DNA of 64,000 bases, taken from assembly GCF_024228315.1 (NCBI RefSeq), contig NZ_CP100454.1, positions 1,860,001 to 1,924,000 on the forward strand, read 5' to 3'. The position numbers were made by a program, and so were the translations under genes. Shown piece by piece: positions 41,891 through 51,321 of this stretch. Origin of the DNA: Halomarina pelagica. GTDB lineage: Archaea; Halobacteriota; Halobacteria; Halobacteriales; Haloarculaceae. Numbering within the stretch: the first letter of the stretch is position 1; each line of letters begins with the position of its first letter. The notes beneath the pieces were generated by a model. The model worked only from the letters and a program-made list of their open reading frames with translations, was not told the DNA's origin and searched no databases.

Positions 41891-42100
41891 CGCCCGTCGC
41901 TCCGCACCGCGCTCGAACAGCTTCGAGACGGCCCAGACGATCGCGATGAAGGGCAGTAGCGGCACGAGCAGGATCACCATGCCGAGAAAGAGCGCCCAGC
42001 CGATGGCGCTCATCTCCGCGTCCGGCCGGCCGAAGTACTCCGGCGTGACGGTTCGCATCCGCGCGGCGAGGCCCTGCTGTTCGTTCGGGTCCTGGCTCAT
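41876..42100 (-). CDS. Small single-helix protein, function unknown
   Basis: 74 residues: MSQDPNEQQGLAARMRTVTPEYFGRPDAEMSAIGWALFLGMVILLVPLLPFIAIVWAVSKLFERGAERRARRRE. One membrane helix or a helical hairpin covers about 31-60. The phrase RMRTVTPEYFGRPDAEMSAIGW is well conserved in haloarchaeal small proteins I recall, but the function is unknown. The last codons and stop lie within the tandem repeat that extends downstream. It follows leuS (archaeal type) in reverse orientation. Confidence 0.7.
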   Translation of the reverse strand: MSQDPNEQQGLAARMRTVTPEYFGRPDAEMSAIGWALFLGMVILLVPLLPFIAIVWAVSKLFERGAERRARRRE

Positions 42101-42139
42101 GCTTACCGCTACGCCGCGCGGAAATAAATCCCTGTTCGC

Positions 42140-45046
42140 TCACTCGATGTGGATCGCAGGACGGAAGGGCGTCGCCCGTCCCGCCCGCTCGAAGTCGGCG
42201 TCCGCCTCGACGGTCACCTCGATCTCCGCGTCGAACTCGCGTTCGAGGAAGTCCGACGCGTCGGCGTAGACCGCCCGCTCGTCGACCTCGCGCATGGCGT
42301 CGACCGTCGCCGCCTCGCGCCCGCGGACCGCCTCAGCCAGGTCGCCCACCAGCCGGTTCACCGCCTCGCCCCGCTCGCGTAGATCGGGATCCGCCATCAC
42401 CTCGCCCATGACCGCGCCGACGTCGGGGGCGGTCGCGCGCTCGGCGTCGTCCGCGAGCGCCCGCTCGACCACGGCGTCGAACACGTCGCGCTTCCAGTCG
42501 TCGGCGACGGCGATCCGGACGCGCTCGGGGTCGGTGCCCGTCACCTCGACGATGTCGCGAACGTCGTCCGCGAGGCGGGCGATCAGTGCCTCGCGGAACT
42601 CGCTTCGCTCGTCACGCCACGCCTCGACCGCCGCGGGCCACTCGGTCGCCGGCTCGCCCGTCAGCCGCTCGTGGAGTTCGTTCGCGAGGAACGGGACGAA
42701 CGGCGCGAGCAGGCGGAGGCGGGTGCGGAGCACCTCGCGGAGCGTCCAGCGTGCCCCCGCGCGGTCGAGGTCCGCGATCCCGGCCTCCCCGGAGCCCGCC
42801 CGCCGGCGGTACCACCGCAGGTGCTCCTCGAAGTTGTAGAAGGCCGCCTGGCTCGCGGTGCGCGTCTCGAAGCCGTCCATCGCGCGGGTCACGTCCGCGA
42901 CGGTCGCCGCGAGCTTCGAGAGCAGCCAGCGGTCGACGTCCCGCAGGTCGGGACGCTCGTCGGGGGCGTCGGCCTCGATCACCGCCTCCGCGCGGGCGTA
43001 GAAACGGGTCAGTTGATCGCGCACGTCGCCGACGGCGTCGTCTCGCCAGTCGTAGTCCTGCCACGGTTCGGCGCTGTTGAGCAGGAAGAACCGGACGGTG
43101 TCCGCGCCGTACTCCTCGATGGCCGCCGCCGGGAGGACGACGTGGCCCTTCGAGGAGGACATCTTCTCGCCCTCGAGCAACCCCATGCCCATGACGGTGA
43201 TCCCCCGCGGCCAGTTCGGCCGGTCGAACAGCTCGGCGTGGTGAAACAGGTAGAACGTCAGGTGGTTCGCGATGAGGTCGTTCGCGGAACAGCGGACGTC
43301 GACGGGATACCAGTAGTCCCACTCCTCGCGCAGGGCGAGCGCGCGGTCGTCCGGATTCTCGACGGCTTCCCTCCCGTAGAACAGCGTATCGAAGAACTCC
43401 CGCGTCAGGTCCTCCGGCGGGACGTCGCGCAGTCGGTGGACGATCGCGTAGTAGGCCATGTAGATCGTCGAGTCCGACAGCGGTTCGATGACGAAGTCGG
43501 GGTCCCACGGCAGGCGCGTGCCCAGCCCGTAGTTGCGGATGCAGGGCCACTCGTTCAGCCAGTCGATCGTGTGGTCGTACTGCTCGCGGGTGTTCTCGGG
43601 GATCGCCGTGAGCCCCTCGACCGCCTCGTGGGCCTCCGTCTTCCAGTCGGGATCGTCGTACCGCAGGAACCACGTCTCCTGTTCTGCCACCTCGACCTCC
43701 CCGCCGCAGCGGCAGATCACCTCCTCGGTGAACTCGTACATCGAGGTGAACGCGCCGCGGTCGACGAACTCCCGCTTCAGCGCCTCGCGGACGTCCTCGA
43801 CGACTTCGCCCGCGTACTCGCCGTACTGCTCGCCGAGCACGCCCGCGTGGAACTCGCGGTTGTACACCTCCCGCGTGGCCTCAGCCAGCCGCGGGTCGGC
43901 AGAGGACTCGATGCCCCGCTCCTCGACGGCGTCGCGGGCCGGGAACTCGCCGTACCCCTCGACGGTCAGGATCGCGCGGGGTTCGATCGCCCGCACCGCC
44001 TCGGGATCGAGGCCGTGGGCCGCCATGCCCTCGGCGTCGGCCTTGGCCTCCCGCAGCGCCACCCAGTCGTCGGGGCTGTGCGCCGGGACGGACATCACCA
44101 CGCCCGTCGCGTTGTCCGGGTCGACGAACGACGCCGGGAGCACGGGCACCGCCTCGTCCGTGACGGGGTTCGCGACGCGCTCGCCGACCAGCCGCTCGCC
44201 CGCGAACGCCTCCTCGACCTCGACCTCGCGTGCCTGCAGCCGGAGCTTCTCGACCGCCTCGCGGGAGACGACCCACGGCTCCCCGTCCACGCTCGCCCGG
44301 ACGTACTCCGCGTCGGGGTTCACGAACGCGTTCGTCACGCCGTACACCGTCTCCGGGCGCAGGGTCGCCATCGGGACGACCGCCGATTTCTCGTCGCCGC
44401 TCGCCTCCCACTCGAACTCGATCAGCGTGTAGTCCTGGAACTCCGCCTCCTCGCCCTCCAGCAGGTCGTGGGTCGTGACGGGGTTGTTCTCGCGGGTGCA
44501 GTACTTCACCGGGTGGAGACCCTTCTCGAGCAGCCCGCGGTCGCGCAGGGTCTCGTACTGCCAGGTGATGAACTTCGAGTAGCGCTCGTCGTTGGTAGTG
44601 AACTCCCGCCGCCAGTCGATCGAGAGCCCGAGCGCCTTCATGTTCTTCTTGTAGTGGTTCTCGATGAAGTACCGGGCGAACCCCATCGGCGTCTCGAGTT
44701 CCTCCAGCGTCTCCTCGGGCACCTCGTAGGTGTCCCGGAGCAGCGAGAGCTGCTTCTCCTCGCCGCTCTTCAGGCGCTCTACGGCCCCCACGATGGGCGT
44801 GCCGGTCACGTGCCACGCGATGGGAAAGAGCACCGTGTCCCCCCGCAGGCGGCGGTAGCGCGCGTACACGTCCGGCACGGTGTACGTCCGGGCGTGCCCG
44901 ATGTGCATCCCCCCCGACGGGTAGGGGTAGGGGACGGTGACGAACGTCGGGTCGGGGTCGTCCGTGGGGTCGGCCTCGTAGGTCCCCTTCTCCGCCCACC
45001 GCTCGCGCCACTTCTCCTCTACGGCGTGCGGGTCGTAGTCGCTCAT
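42140..45046 (-). CDS. leuS: Leucyl-tRNA synthetase, archaeal type
   Basis: 968 residues. LeuRS charges tRNA-Leu. The class I signatures are HIGH at 48-51 (PYPSGGMHIGHARTYTVPD) and KMSSS at about 628-632 (LLEGEKMSSSKG). The archaeal/eukaryotic-type features are WHVTGTPIVGAVERLKSGEEKQ, and an editing (CP1) domain with TLRPETVYGVTNAFVNP and VVMSVPAHSPDDW (the conserved Asp present). The C-terminal ~60 residues include LEREFDAEIEVTVEADADFERAG. The ATG at 45046 fits the conserved MSDYDPHAVEEKWRERW start. A second, bacterial-type LeuRS lies 1.2 kb upstream in the opposite direction. Confidence 0.94.
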   Translation of the reverse strand: MSDYDPHAVEEKWRERWAEKGTYEADPTDDPDPTFVTVPYPYPSGGMHIGHARTYTVPDVYARYRRLRGDTVLFPIAWHVTGTPIVGAVERLKSGEEKQLSLLRDTYEVPEETLEELETPMGFARYFIENHYKKNMKALGLSIDWRREFTTNDERYSKFITWQYETLRDRGLLEKGLHPVKYCTRENNPVTTHDLLEGEEAEFQDYTLIEFEWEASGDEKSAVVPMATLRPETVYGVTNAFVNPDAEYVRASVDGEPWVVSREAVEKLRLQAREVEVEEAFAGERLVGERVANPVTDEAVPVLPASFVDPDNATGVVMSVPAHSPDDWVALREAKADAEGMAAHGLDPEAVRAIEPRAILTVEGYGEFPARDAVEERGIESSADPRLAEATREVYNREFHAGVLGEQYGEYAGEVVEDVREALKREFVDRGAFTSMYEFTEEVICRCGGEVEVAEQETWFLRYDDPDWKTEAHEAVEGLTAIPENTREQYDHTIDWLNEWPCIRNYGLGTRLPWDPDFVIEPLSDSTIYMAYYAIVHRLRDVPPEDLTREFFDTLFYGREAVENPDDRALALREEWDYWYPVDVRCSANDLIANHLTFYLFHHAELFDRPNWPRGITVMGMGLLEGEKMSSSKGHVVLPAAAIEEYGADTVRFFLLNSAEPWQDYDWRDDAVGDVRDQLTRFYARAEAVIEADAPDERPDLRDVDRWLLSKLAATVADVTRAMDGFETRTASQAAFYNFEEHLRWYRRRAGSGEAGIADLDRAGARWTLREVLRTRLRLLAPFVPFLANELHERLTGEPATEWPAAVEAWRDERSEFREALIARLADDVRDIVEVTGTDPERVRIAVADDWKRDVFDAVVERALADDAERATAPDVGAVMGEVMADPDLRERGEAVNRLVGDLAEAVRGREAATVDAMREVDERAVYADASDFLEREFDAEIEVTVEADADFERAGRATPFRPAIHIE

Positions 45047-45585
45047 GGGGGAGGAGAGACGGGCGAGCGGTAAAGAACTAGACGCCGATATCGTTCTCTG
45101 CATCCGTCGAAGGATCGATCACTCGGCGACGAAGACGTCTCGTCGCCCATCGTCGGTGAGTTCCGCCGGGTTCGGGAGAGACTCCGCGGGACGTTCAGTG
45201 GGATGTACCGTCCAGGAGCGTCCGGTGGCAGGTCGAACCCTTCTATCATTACTGGATCGTCCAGCGCACTACAGTAAAAATTTCCCCTCTGATTTTGAAC
45301 ATCCGTGGCCGCGTTGTGGCCATAGTACAACTATATGGGAAAATTTTCAATATGAGGCCGTGACGTAGCTCGGTACGATTCGCACACCCATGTACTGTAG
45401 CTCCCGTCTCGAGCCCTGCTCAAACCGCTTCGCTTCGACGGTGTGCCGGTCGCCACTCGTGGATACTGTGAGACCGTCGAAGGGTGAAACATCGAGTGCA
45501 ATCGAGGCATGGCGTCGTCCGCGGCGCTTTCGCGGTGCGGTACCTTCGATCCCCTCGTCGTACGAGCATCGCTGACGAGGATGCG
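45047..45585. other. Gene-poor, AT-rich upstream region of leuS
   Basis: No gene that I can support lies in this 540 bp. It is unusually AT-rich near 45250-45365 (for example ACAGTAAAAATTTCCCCTC, ACTATATGGGAAAATTTTC), consistent with a promoter for leuS at about 45325-45335 (minus strand CATATAGTTG). A reading frame ending VRIVPSYVTASY on the minus strand looks protein-like but lacks a start. Confidence 0.5.
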
Positions 45586-46122
45586 TTACTCGATCTCCGA
45601 GTACGACCTCGTCCGTACCTCCTCGTACAGGACCTCCTCGGGTGGCGCGGAGAACCACCCTACCTCGGCGATTTCGCCCTCACGAGGGCGGGGTTTTCCG
45701 TCGACGTACTTCCCGGTGAAGATCACGATGGCCTCACAGACGGCGGGAGCGTCGCCCTCGACGCACCGGTTTTCTATCCAGTGGACTTCGAGGACGCCCG
45801 TTATCCGACAGTCGACGCCCGCCTCCTCTCTGACTTCCCGCTTCGCGGCCCGCTCGTGCGTCTCGCCGGGTTCGACTTTTCCGCCCGGATCCGCCCATCC
45901 GTCGTCGCCGACGTTGCGAACGAGCAGTACCTCTCCCCGTTCGTTGGTCAGCCACACTCCGCCCCCGCCGAGTCCGCCGTTCTCGTAGCGCTCGACGATG
46001 GCTTCGTGCCGGGTGCGTGGGTGCTCCCACGTCTTGTCGATGACCTCGAACTCCCCGTGCTCCTCGGCCAGACGGCGTATCACCGCGCCGACCTGCGCTC
46101 TGCTCTCCTCGTAGACCGACAT
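45586..46122 (-). CDS. Nudix hydrolase
   Basis: 178 residues. Nudix enzymes cleave nucleoside diphosphate-linked substrates. The Nudix box runs from Gly80 to Val103 (GGKVEPGETHERAAKREVREEAG), with all key Glu residues. The N-terminal ~50 residues (MSVYEESRAQVGAVIRRLAEEHGEFEVIDKTWEHP) are an extra helical part found in haloarchaeal Nudix proteins. The substrate cannot be read from sequence. It lies between the two leuS genes and reads in the same direction as the archaeal-type one. Confidence 0.9.
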   Translation of the reverse strand: MSVYEESRAQVGAVIRRLAEEHGEFEVIDKTWEHPRTRHEAIVERYENGGLGGGGVWLTNERGEVLLVRNVGDDGWADPGGKVEPGETHERAAKREVREEAGVDCRITGVLEVHWIENRCVEGDAPAVCEAIVIFTGKYVDGKPRPREGEIAEVGWFSAPPEEVLYEEVRTRSYSEIE

Positions 46123-46266
46123 GAGGATGGACGGAGCGAGCGGTCTCGCTTCAGCCTTTCGGGACGCACGGTACGCTCCGCGTCGCGTTACCCGCCACTC
46201 CCTCACCGTCGAATGACAACATAAAGAACCCCGGCCCGACTAGGTACCGCAACTCCCTCTCCATCT

Positions 46267-48936
46267 ATGCAGGAACAACGAGGATTCGACCACGCCGAGA
46301 TCGAGCGGAAGTGGCAGGCGCGGTGGGCCGACGCGGGGGTCTACCGCACGCCGGACGACGCCGAGGACCCGACCTACGTGCTCGGGATGTTCCCCTACAC
46401 GTCCGGCGAGTTGCACATGGGCCACGTCCGGAACTACACCATCACGGACGCCTACGCGCGGTTCGAGCGCATGCGGGGCGAGGAGGTGCTCCACCCGATG
46501 GGGTGGGACTCCTTCGGTCTGCCCGCCGAGAACGCGGCCATCGAGCACGATACCAACCCCAGAGACTGGACGCTCGACTGCATCGAGCGGATGCGCGAGC
46601 AGATGCAGGCGATGGGCTTCGGCTACGACTGGGAGCGCGAGATCGCCACCTGCCAGCCCGAGTACTACCGCTGGAACCAGTGGCTCTTCGAGCGCTTCTT
46701 CGAGGCCGGCCTCGTGGAGCGGAAGGCCAGCGAGGTCAACTGGTGTCCCTCCTGCGAGACGGTGCTCGCCGACGAGCAGGTGGAGGGCGAGGCGGAGCTG
46801 TGCTGGCGCTGTGACACGCCCGTCGAGCGCCGGGAACTGGACCAGTGGTTCCTGAAGATCACCGAGTACGCCGACGAACTCGAGGCGGCGCTCTCCGACC
46901 TGGACGGCTGGCCGGACAACGTCCGGCAGATGCAGCGCAACTGGATCGGCCGCCAGCCCGGCGCGACGCTTGAGTTTGATATCGAGGACTACGGCCCCGT
47001 GGAGGTGTTCACCACTCGCATCGACACGATCCACGGCGTCACGTTCTTCGCGCTCGCGCCGGGTCACGAGATCTCGCAAGCGCTCGCCGAGGAGGACGAG
47101 GACGTGCGTCGTTTCGTCGAGGAGGTGGCCGACCCCGAGGGCGACACCCCGCAGGGCGTGCGCACCGACCTCACCGCGACGAACCCCGTCACGGGCGACG
47201 AGGTGCCCGTCTTCGTCGCCGACTTCGTCCTCTCGGACGTGGGCACGGGCGCGCTGATGGGCGTGCCGGGCCACGACGAACGCGACCACGCCTTCGCGGA
47301 GGCGCAGGGAATCGACATCGTTCCCGTGATCGCACCCGCGGACGGGCGCGCGGACGAGCGCGCCCGATCGGCCGGGAACATCGAGATTCCGGACGTGAGC
47401 GAGGCGGCCTACACCGAGGACGGCGTGCTCGTGAACAGCGGGCGGTACTCCGGCATGGAGAGCGCCGCCGCGCGCGAGCGGCTGGTCGCCGACGTGAAGG
47501 GCGCGGCGGAGCACGTCCAGTACCGCCTGCGCGACTGGGGCATCTCCCGGCAGCGCTACTGGGGGACGCCGATACCGGTCGTCCACTGCCCGGAGTGCGG
47601 TCCCGTCCTCGTCCCGGAGGAGGACCTGCCCGTCGAGTTGCCCGAGTTCGTCCCGACCACGGGCAACCCGATCGCCGCGGTCGAGGAGTTCGTCCGCACG
47701 ACCTGCCCCGAGTGCGGCGGCGAGGCGGAGCGCGAGACGGACACGATGGACACCTTCATGGACTCCTCGTGGTACTTCCTGCGCTACGTCTCGCCGGACG
47801 CGACGGACGCGCCCTACGACGTCGCGCGCGCGAACGACTGGATGCCCGTCGACCGGTACGTCGGCGGCATCGAGCACGCCGTGATGCACCTGCTCTACTC
47901 GCGGTTCGTCACGAAGGTCCTCGCGGACCTCGACATGCTCGAGCACCGCGAGCCGTTCTCGAACCTCGTCACGCAGGGGATGGTGCTCGCCGACGGCGAG
48001 AAGATGTCGAAGAGCAAGGGCAACGGCGTCTCGCCGCTCGAGATCGTCGAGCGCTACGGCGCGGACACCGCCCGTCTGTTCACCCTCCAGGCCGCCCAGC
48101 CCGAGCGCGACTTCGACTGGTCGGACAAGGGCGTCCAGTCCGCCCACGCCTTCCTCCAGCGGTTCGCCGAGCTTGTCGAGGCGTTCGATCCCGCGGCGGC
48201 GACCGGGGAGCGCGACGAGGTCGCCGAGTACGTCGCCCGCGAGATCGACGCCACCGTCGCGGCGGCCACCGAGGACTTCGAGACGCTCACGTTCAACACC
48301 GCGATCCGCGAGACGCGGTCGCTCGCGCGCCTGCTGCGACGGTACCGCGAGCACGCGACGCCCCACGCGGAGACGTTCGAGCGCGGCCTGCGCGCCGTCG
48401 TGAAGCTCCTCGCGCCGGTGGCTCCACACGTCAGCGAGGAGCTGTGGCGCGAACTCGACGCCGACGGCTTCGTCGCCGAGGCCCCGTGGCCCGAACCCGA
48501 GCGCGACGTGCGCGACCGCGAGCGCGTCCGCCGCCTCGTGGAGAACACCCGGGGCGACGTCCGCCAGATCGTCGACGTGGCGGGCATCGACGACCCCGAG
48601 CGCATCGAGGTGGTCGTCGCGCCCGAGTGGAAGCACCGCGCGCTCTCCATCGCGATCGAGAGCGACGCGCCGAACGTCATCGGCGAGATCATGGGCGACG
48701 AGGAGATCCGGGCGCAGGGGGACGCCGCGGCGTCCTACGGTCAGGACCTCCAGGACGAGCGGCAGTCGCTCACGCCCGCGCTGGCACCCGAGCGGGAGTA
48801 CGAGGCGCTCCGGCGCGCGGCGTGGCTGCTCGAACGGGAGTTCGACGCCGAGGTTCGCGTCACCCGCGCTGGGGACGCGAGCGACGACCTCGCCGGCAAG
48901 GCCCGCCCCGGGCGGCCGGCGATCCGGATCGACTGA
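46267..48936 (+). CDS. Leucyl-tRNA synthetase, bacterial type with archaeal-like C-terminus
   Basis: 889 residues. The catalytic core is bacterial: HMGH at 50-53 (GELHMGHVRNYTITDAYARFERM), GWDSFGLPAENAAI, KMSKS at 579-583 (LADGEKMSKSKGNGVSPLE). Zinc-binding cysteines are seen (CPSC...CWRC), and the editing domain looks intact (TTRIDTIHGVTFFALAPGH; GTGALMGVPGHDERDHAF). The last ~100 residues (LLEREFDAEVRVTRAGDASDDLAGKARPGRPAIRID) resemble the C-terminus of the archaeal-type LeuRS at 42140, so the gene is a core-swap hybrid. Haloarchaeal LeuRSs of this bacterial-core, archaeal-tail kind are known from the literature (for example in Natrialba). Start ATG at 46267. Confidence 0.9.
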   Translation: MQEQRGFDHAEIERKWQARWADAGVYRTPDDAEDPTYVLGMFPYTSGELHMGHVRNYTITDAYARFERMRGEEVLHPMGWDSFGLPAENAAIEHDTNPRDWTLDCIERMREQMQAMGFGYDWEREIATCQPEYYRWNQWLFERFFEAGLVERKASEVNWCPSCETVLADEQVEGEAELCWRCDTPVERRELDQWFLKITEYADELEAALSDLDGWPDNVRQMQRNWIGRQPGATLEFDIEDYGPVEVFTTRIDTIHGVTFFALAPGHEISQALAEEDEDVRRFVEEVADPEGDTPQGVRTDLTATNPVTGDEVPVFVADFVLSDVGTGALMGVPGHDERDHAFAEAQGIDIVPVIAPADGRADERARSAGNIEIPDVSEAAYTEDGVLVNSGRYSGMESAAARERLVADVKGAAEHVQYRLRDWGISRQRYWGTPIPVVHCPECGPVLVPEEDLPVELPEFVPTTGNPIAAVEEFVRTTCPECGGEAERETDTMDTFMDSSWYFLRYVSPDATDAPYDVARANDWMPVDRYVGGIEHAVMHLLYSRFVTKVLADLDMLEHREPFSNLVTQGMVLADGEKMSKSKGNGVSPLEIVERYGADTARLFTLQAAQPERDFDWSDKGVQSAHAFLQRFAELVEAFDPAAATGERDEVAEYVAREIDATVAAATEDFETLTFNTAIRETRSLARLLRRYREHATPHAETFERGLRAVVKLLAPVAPHVSEELWRELDADGFVAEAPWPEPERDVRDRERVRRLVENTRGDVRQIVDVAGIDDPERIEVVVAPEWKHRALSIAIESDAPNVIGEIMGDEEIRAQGDAAASYGQDLQDERQSLTPALAPEREYEALRRAAWLLEREFDAEVRVTRAGDASDDLAGKARPGRPAIRID

Positions 48937-49019
48937 GGGCGCTCTGGTCGGCTTCGCGTAGTGGGAGAGATATAGCAGGGTACAAAATATTTACCAGCTC
49001 CAAATATACGTGCACCTCC

Positions 49020-49814
49020 ATGTTGAGGTCCACGCTTCTAATCGTTACCCTCGCCGCCCTCGTCGTTTCTGCCGGTTGTATTGGTCCCGTGGAAAACGGC
49101 GGTTCGCCGTCTACACCCGATCGATCACCCGTCACACCGAAACCGACGCCGGATCGCCCGGATACGGTAACCAACGACTCCGTCGTCGATTATCTTGAAC
49201 AGTACGAGCGGGTCCAGCGGTACAACGGCTTGATCGACGAAAATTTCTCCAACGCTGAACTGAGGTGTAACGCAATGCTGGTGAACAATACGAAGATGGG
49301 GTACTACCTCCGAGCCGGATGCGGCGGCGCTTCGTATTACGATCTAGACGGGGACGGTGAAGCGGCAGAGCATCAGGACATGGGGATCGACGATACCGAT
49401 TACGTGGTAACGAACACCTCTACCCTGCGAATCAACCCCGAACAGAGGGTCGTCGAAACCCCTTTCGAGAGTAACCGGTCCTCACAGGACACCCCCCAGG
49501 AGGCGTTCGGGTCGTTCAGCGTGCTGAATTTCGACGACGATAGCGTATCTATCACGGTTACCATAGAGTACGTGGGGAACGGTTCGCCCGAATCGGCGCT
49601 CGACGCGACGTACGACCTGGAACCTACTTCGGGCTATGAAATCTACCGGGTAACCGAACAGCCGGGTACCTATCTCGTCACCGTAACCGTCGATTCGACG
49701 TCGTATCAGTATCGGTGGTCTCCGAAGACGGAAACGGACGCGAAGCCGTTCTCGATCGTCGTCTGGCCGGATCGAACAGTGACGTTCGAACCGCGTCCGG
49801 TGATCGAGTACTGA
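49020..49814 (+). CDS. Predicted lipoprotein with lower GC content
   Basis: 264 residues. MLRSTLLIVTLAALVVSAGC is a lipoprotein signal. The mature chain is beta-rich (NGLIDENFSNAELRCNAMLVN, SFSVLNFDDDSVSITVTIEYVGNGSPESALDATYDLEPTSGYEIYRVTEQPGTYLVTV), similar to other haloarchaeal surface lipoproteins of unknown function. The codon usage is clearly less GC-rich than neighbours (many A/T third positions), suggesting recent transfer. A TATA-like CAAAATATTTACC lies about 30 bases before the ATG. Confidence 0.72.
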   Translation: MLRSTLLIVTLAALVVSAGCIGPVENGGSPSTPDRSPVTPKPTPDRPDTVTNDSVVDYLEQYERVQRYNGLIDENFSNAELRCNAMLVNNTKMGYYLRAGCGGASYYDLDGDGEAAEHQDMGIDDTDYVVTNTSTLRINPEQRVVETPFESNRSSQDTPQEAFGSFSVLNFDDDSVSITVTIEYVGNGSPESALDATYDLEPTSGYEIYRVTEQPGTYLVTVTVDSTSYQYRWSPKTETDAKPFSIVVWPDRTVTFEPRPVIEY

Positions 49815-50071
49815 GACGATCGCATCGTCGTCTCTCGCGGCGGGCCTGTCTGTAAACGGAGAGAGAGCACTCCTTTATTACGTGTGTCGCAGCTAACGCA
49901 CTCGTATCACGCCGTCGAGTTCGCGCTCGATCCGCCGAAGCGCGGCGCGGAGCGCCCCGACGGGTGGCGGGCGCTCGCCGCTCGAACCGCGGACGAGATC
50001 GCCGCGCTGTACTGATCGTCCGGTCGCGGATCGTCCGACGGGGATCCGTGACTGCGACTCCCCGACGGGGA
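49815..50071. other. Gene-free gap before hsp20, with short repeats
   Basis: The right half repeats GACGGGGATC three times (about 50037-50083). A 43-residue GTG frame (49884-50015, VSQLTHSYHAVEFALDPP...) looks protein-like and could be the 3' end of a decayed gene, but no start context or homologue is recalled. Confidence 0.35.
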
Positions 50072-50482
50072 TCACTCGATGGGGATCGACTCCCCGCTGT
50101 CGGTGCTCTCCTTCGAGAGCGTGACCGTCAGGACGCCGTTGTTGTAGCTCGCGTTCGTCGAGGACGGGTCGACCCGCTCGGACAGGCGGACGCTGCGGGT
50201 GACCGACTCGCGCGTGCGCTCGCGGCGGACGTAGCTTCCCTCCTCCGCCTCCTCCTCCTCGGCGGAGCGCTCCGCCGAGACGACGAGCGTCGATCCCGAC
50301 AGCCGAACGTCGATGTCCGACTTCTCGTAGCCGGGGAGGTCGGCGGTGACGACGAACGAGTCGTCCGTCTCGACGACGTCGATGGGCACGCCCTGCGTGA
50401 GGCCGGTGTCGAAGGTGCGCAGTCCCTCGTTCATCTCCTCGAACATGCGCTCGATCTCCTCGAACGGGTTTCGACGGGGCAT
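50072..50482 (-). CDS. Hsp20 (alpha-crystallin) small heat shock protein
   Basis: 136 residues. Hsp20 proteins hold unfolding proteins in large oligomers. The alpha-crystallin domain spans about 35-120 with VVTADLPGYEKSDIDVRLSGSTLVVSAERS and the conserved GVLTVTL motif near the end (ASYNNGVLTVTLSKES). The N-terminus PRRNPFEEIERMFEEMNEGLRTFD is typical. The ATG at 50482 is the only reasonable start. It is divergent from nothing close and precedes pheA in the same direction. Confidence 0.92.
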   Translation of the reverse strand: MPRRNPFEEIERMFEEMNEGLRTFDTGLTQGVPIDVVETDDSFVVTADLPGYEKSDIDVRLSGSTLVVSAERSAEEEEAEEGSYVRRERTRESVTRSVRLSERVDPSSTNASYNNGVLTVTLSKESTDSGESIPIE

Positions 50483-50514
50483 ATTCGCTCGTACGCCTCC
50501 ATCCCGGATAAATT

Positions 50515-51321
50515 CTAGTACAGCACGTGCCGAGTGTCGTACGACCCGAGGCGACGGACCCAGCCGTCCTCGACGATCCCCTCGACGGCGTCGATGGCCT
50601 CCTGCGTGCGCTCCTCGTACAGGCCCGCCGCGACGTCGACGTGGAACACGTAGTCGCCGAGGCGCTCGCCGCTCGGGCGGGACTCGACGCGCGTCAGGTT
50701 GATGTCCCGCTCGGCGAACGGTTCGAGCAGTCGCAGCAGCAGGCCGGGGTAGTTCGTGTTCGGGTAGACCACCAGCGAGGTCTTCCCGCCCGCCTCCTCG
50801 CGCTCGTGTTCGGGGGCGACGACGACGAAGCGCGTCGCGTTCGACGTGCGATCCTGGATGTTCTCGGCGAGCACGCGCAGTCCGTCGCCCGCGTTGTCGG
50901 GGTGCCCGATCCCGGCGACGGACGGGTCCTCCCGCGCCTGTTCGACGCCGCGGGCGGTGCTGGCGACCGCCTCCCGGGCGACGTGCGGGTAGTTCTCCTC
51001 CAGGTAGCTGCGACACTGTGCGAGCGCCTGCGCGTGGCTGGCCACCACCTCGAAGTCCTCGCGCTGGGCGAGCAGGGCGTGCCGGATCGGCGTGACGATC
51101 TCCTGAACGACGGCCACGTCGTGGGTGGCGAGCGCGTCGAGGCTCTCGGTGACGCTCCCCTCGATGCTGTTCTCGATCGGGACGACGCCCCGCTCGACGC
51201 GCCCCTCGGCGACCGCCTCGACGATGTCGGTCACCGACTCGGCGAACGTGACCTCCTCGGCGATTGCGCGCGCGGCCCGGTGGGAGTACGTCCCCTCCGG
51301 ACCGAGCGTGATGGCCTTCAT
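50515..51321 (-). CDS. pheA: Prephenate dehydratase
   Basis: 268 residues. PheA converts prephenate to phenylpyruvate in phenylalanine synthesis. The catalytic Thr-Arg-Phe motif is in SNATRFVVVAPE, the conserved GPEGTYSHRAARAIAEE begins the protein, and IENSIEGSVTESLD carries the substrate-binding ENS. A C-terminal ACT domain (YPGLLLRLLEPFAERDINLTRVESRPS) should bind phenylalanine for feedback inhibition. The start at 51321 (MKAITLGPEGTYSH) is clear. Length is typical for a monofunctional enzyme. Confidence 0.94.
   Translation of the reverse strand: MKAITLGPEGTYSHRAARAIAEEVTFAESVTDIVEAVAEGRVERGVVPIENSIEGSVTESLDALATHDVAVVQEIVTPIRHALLAQREDFEVVASHAQALAQCRSYLEENYPHVAREAVASTARGVEQAREDPSVAGIGHPDNAGDGLRVLAENIQDRTSNATRFVVVAPEHEREEAGGKTSLVVYPNTNYPGLLLRLLEPFAERDINLTRVESRPSGERLGDYVFHVDVAAGLYEERTQEAIDAVEGIVEDGWVRRLGSYDTRHVLY

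Noticed and set aside
45043-45330. Minus-strand frame from TTG ending in the leuS start
   Set aside because: TTG start, poor composition and overlap with the leuS promoter make it unlikely to be coding.
45347-45530. Minus-strand frame IALDVSPFDGLTVSTSGDRHT... ending VRIVPSYVTASY
   Set aside because: It reads like protein, but no start codon fits and no family is recognised; I treat it as possible decay or chance and do not call a gene.
49884-50015. 43-codon GTG frame VSQLTHSYHAVEFALDPP before hsp20
   Set aside because: Protein-like, but the TATA-like box is only a few bases away and I recall no homologue; may be a relic.
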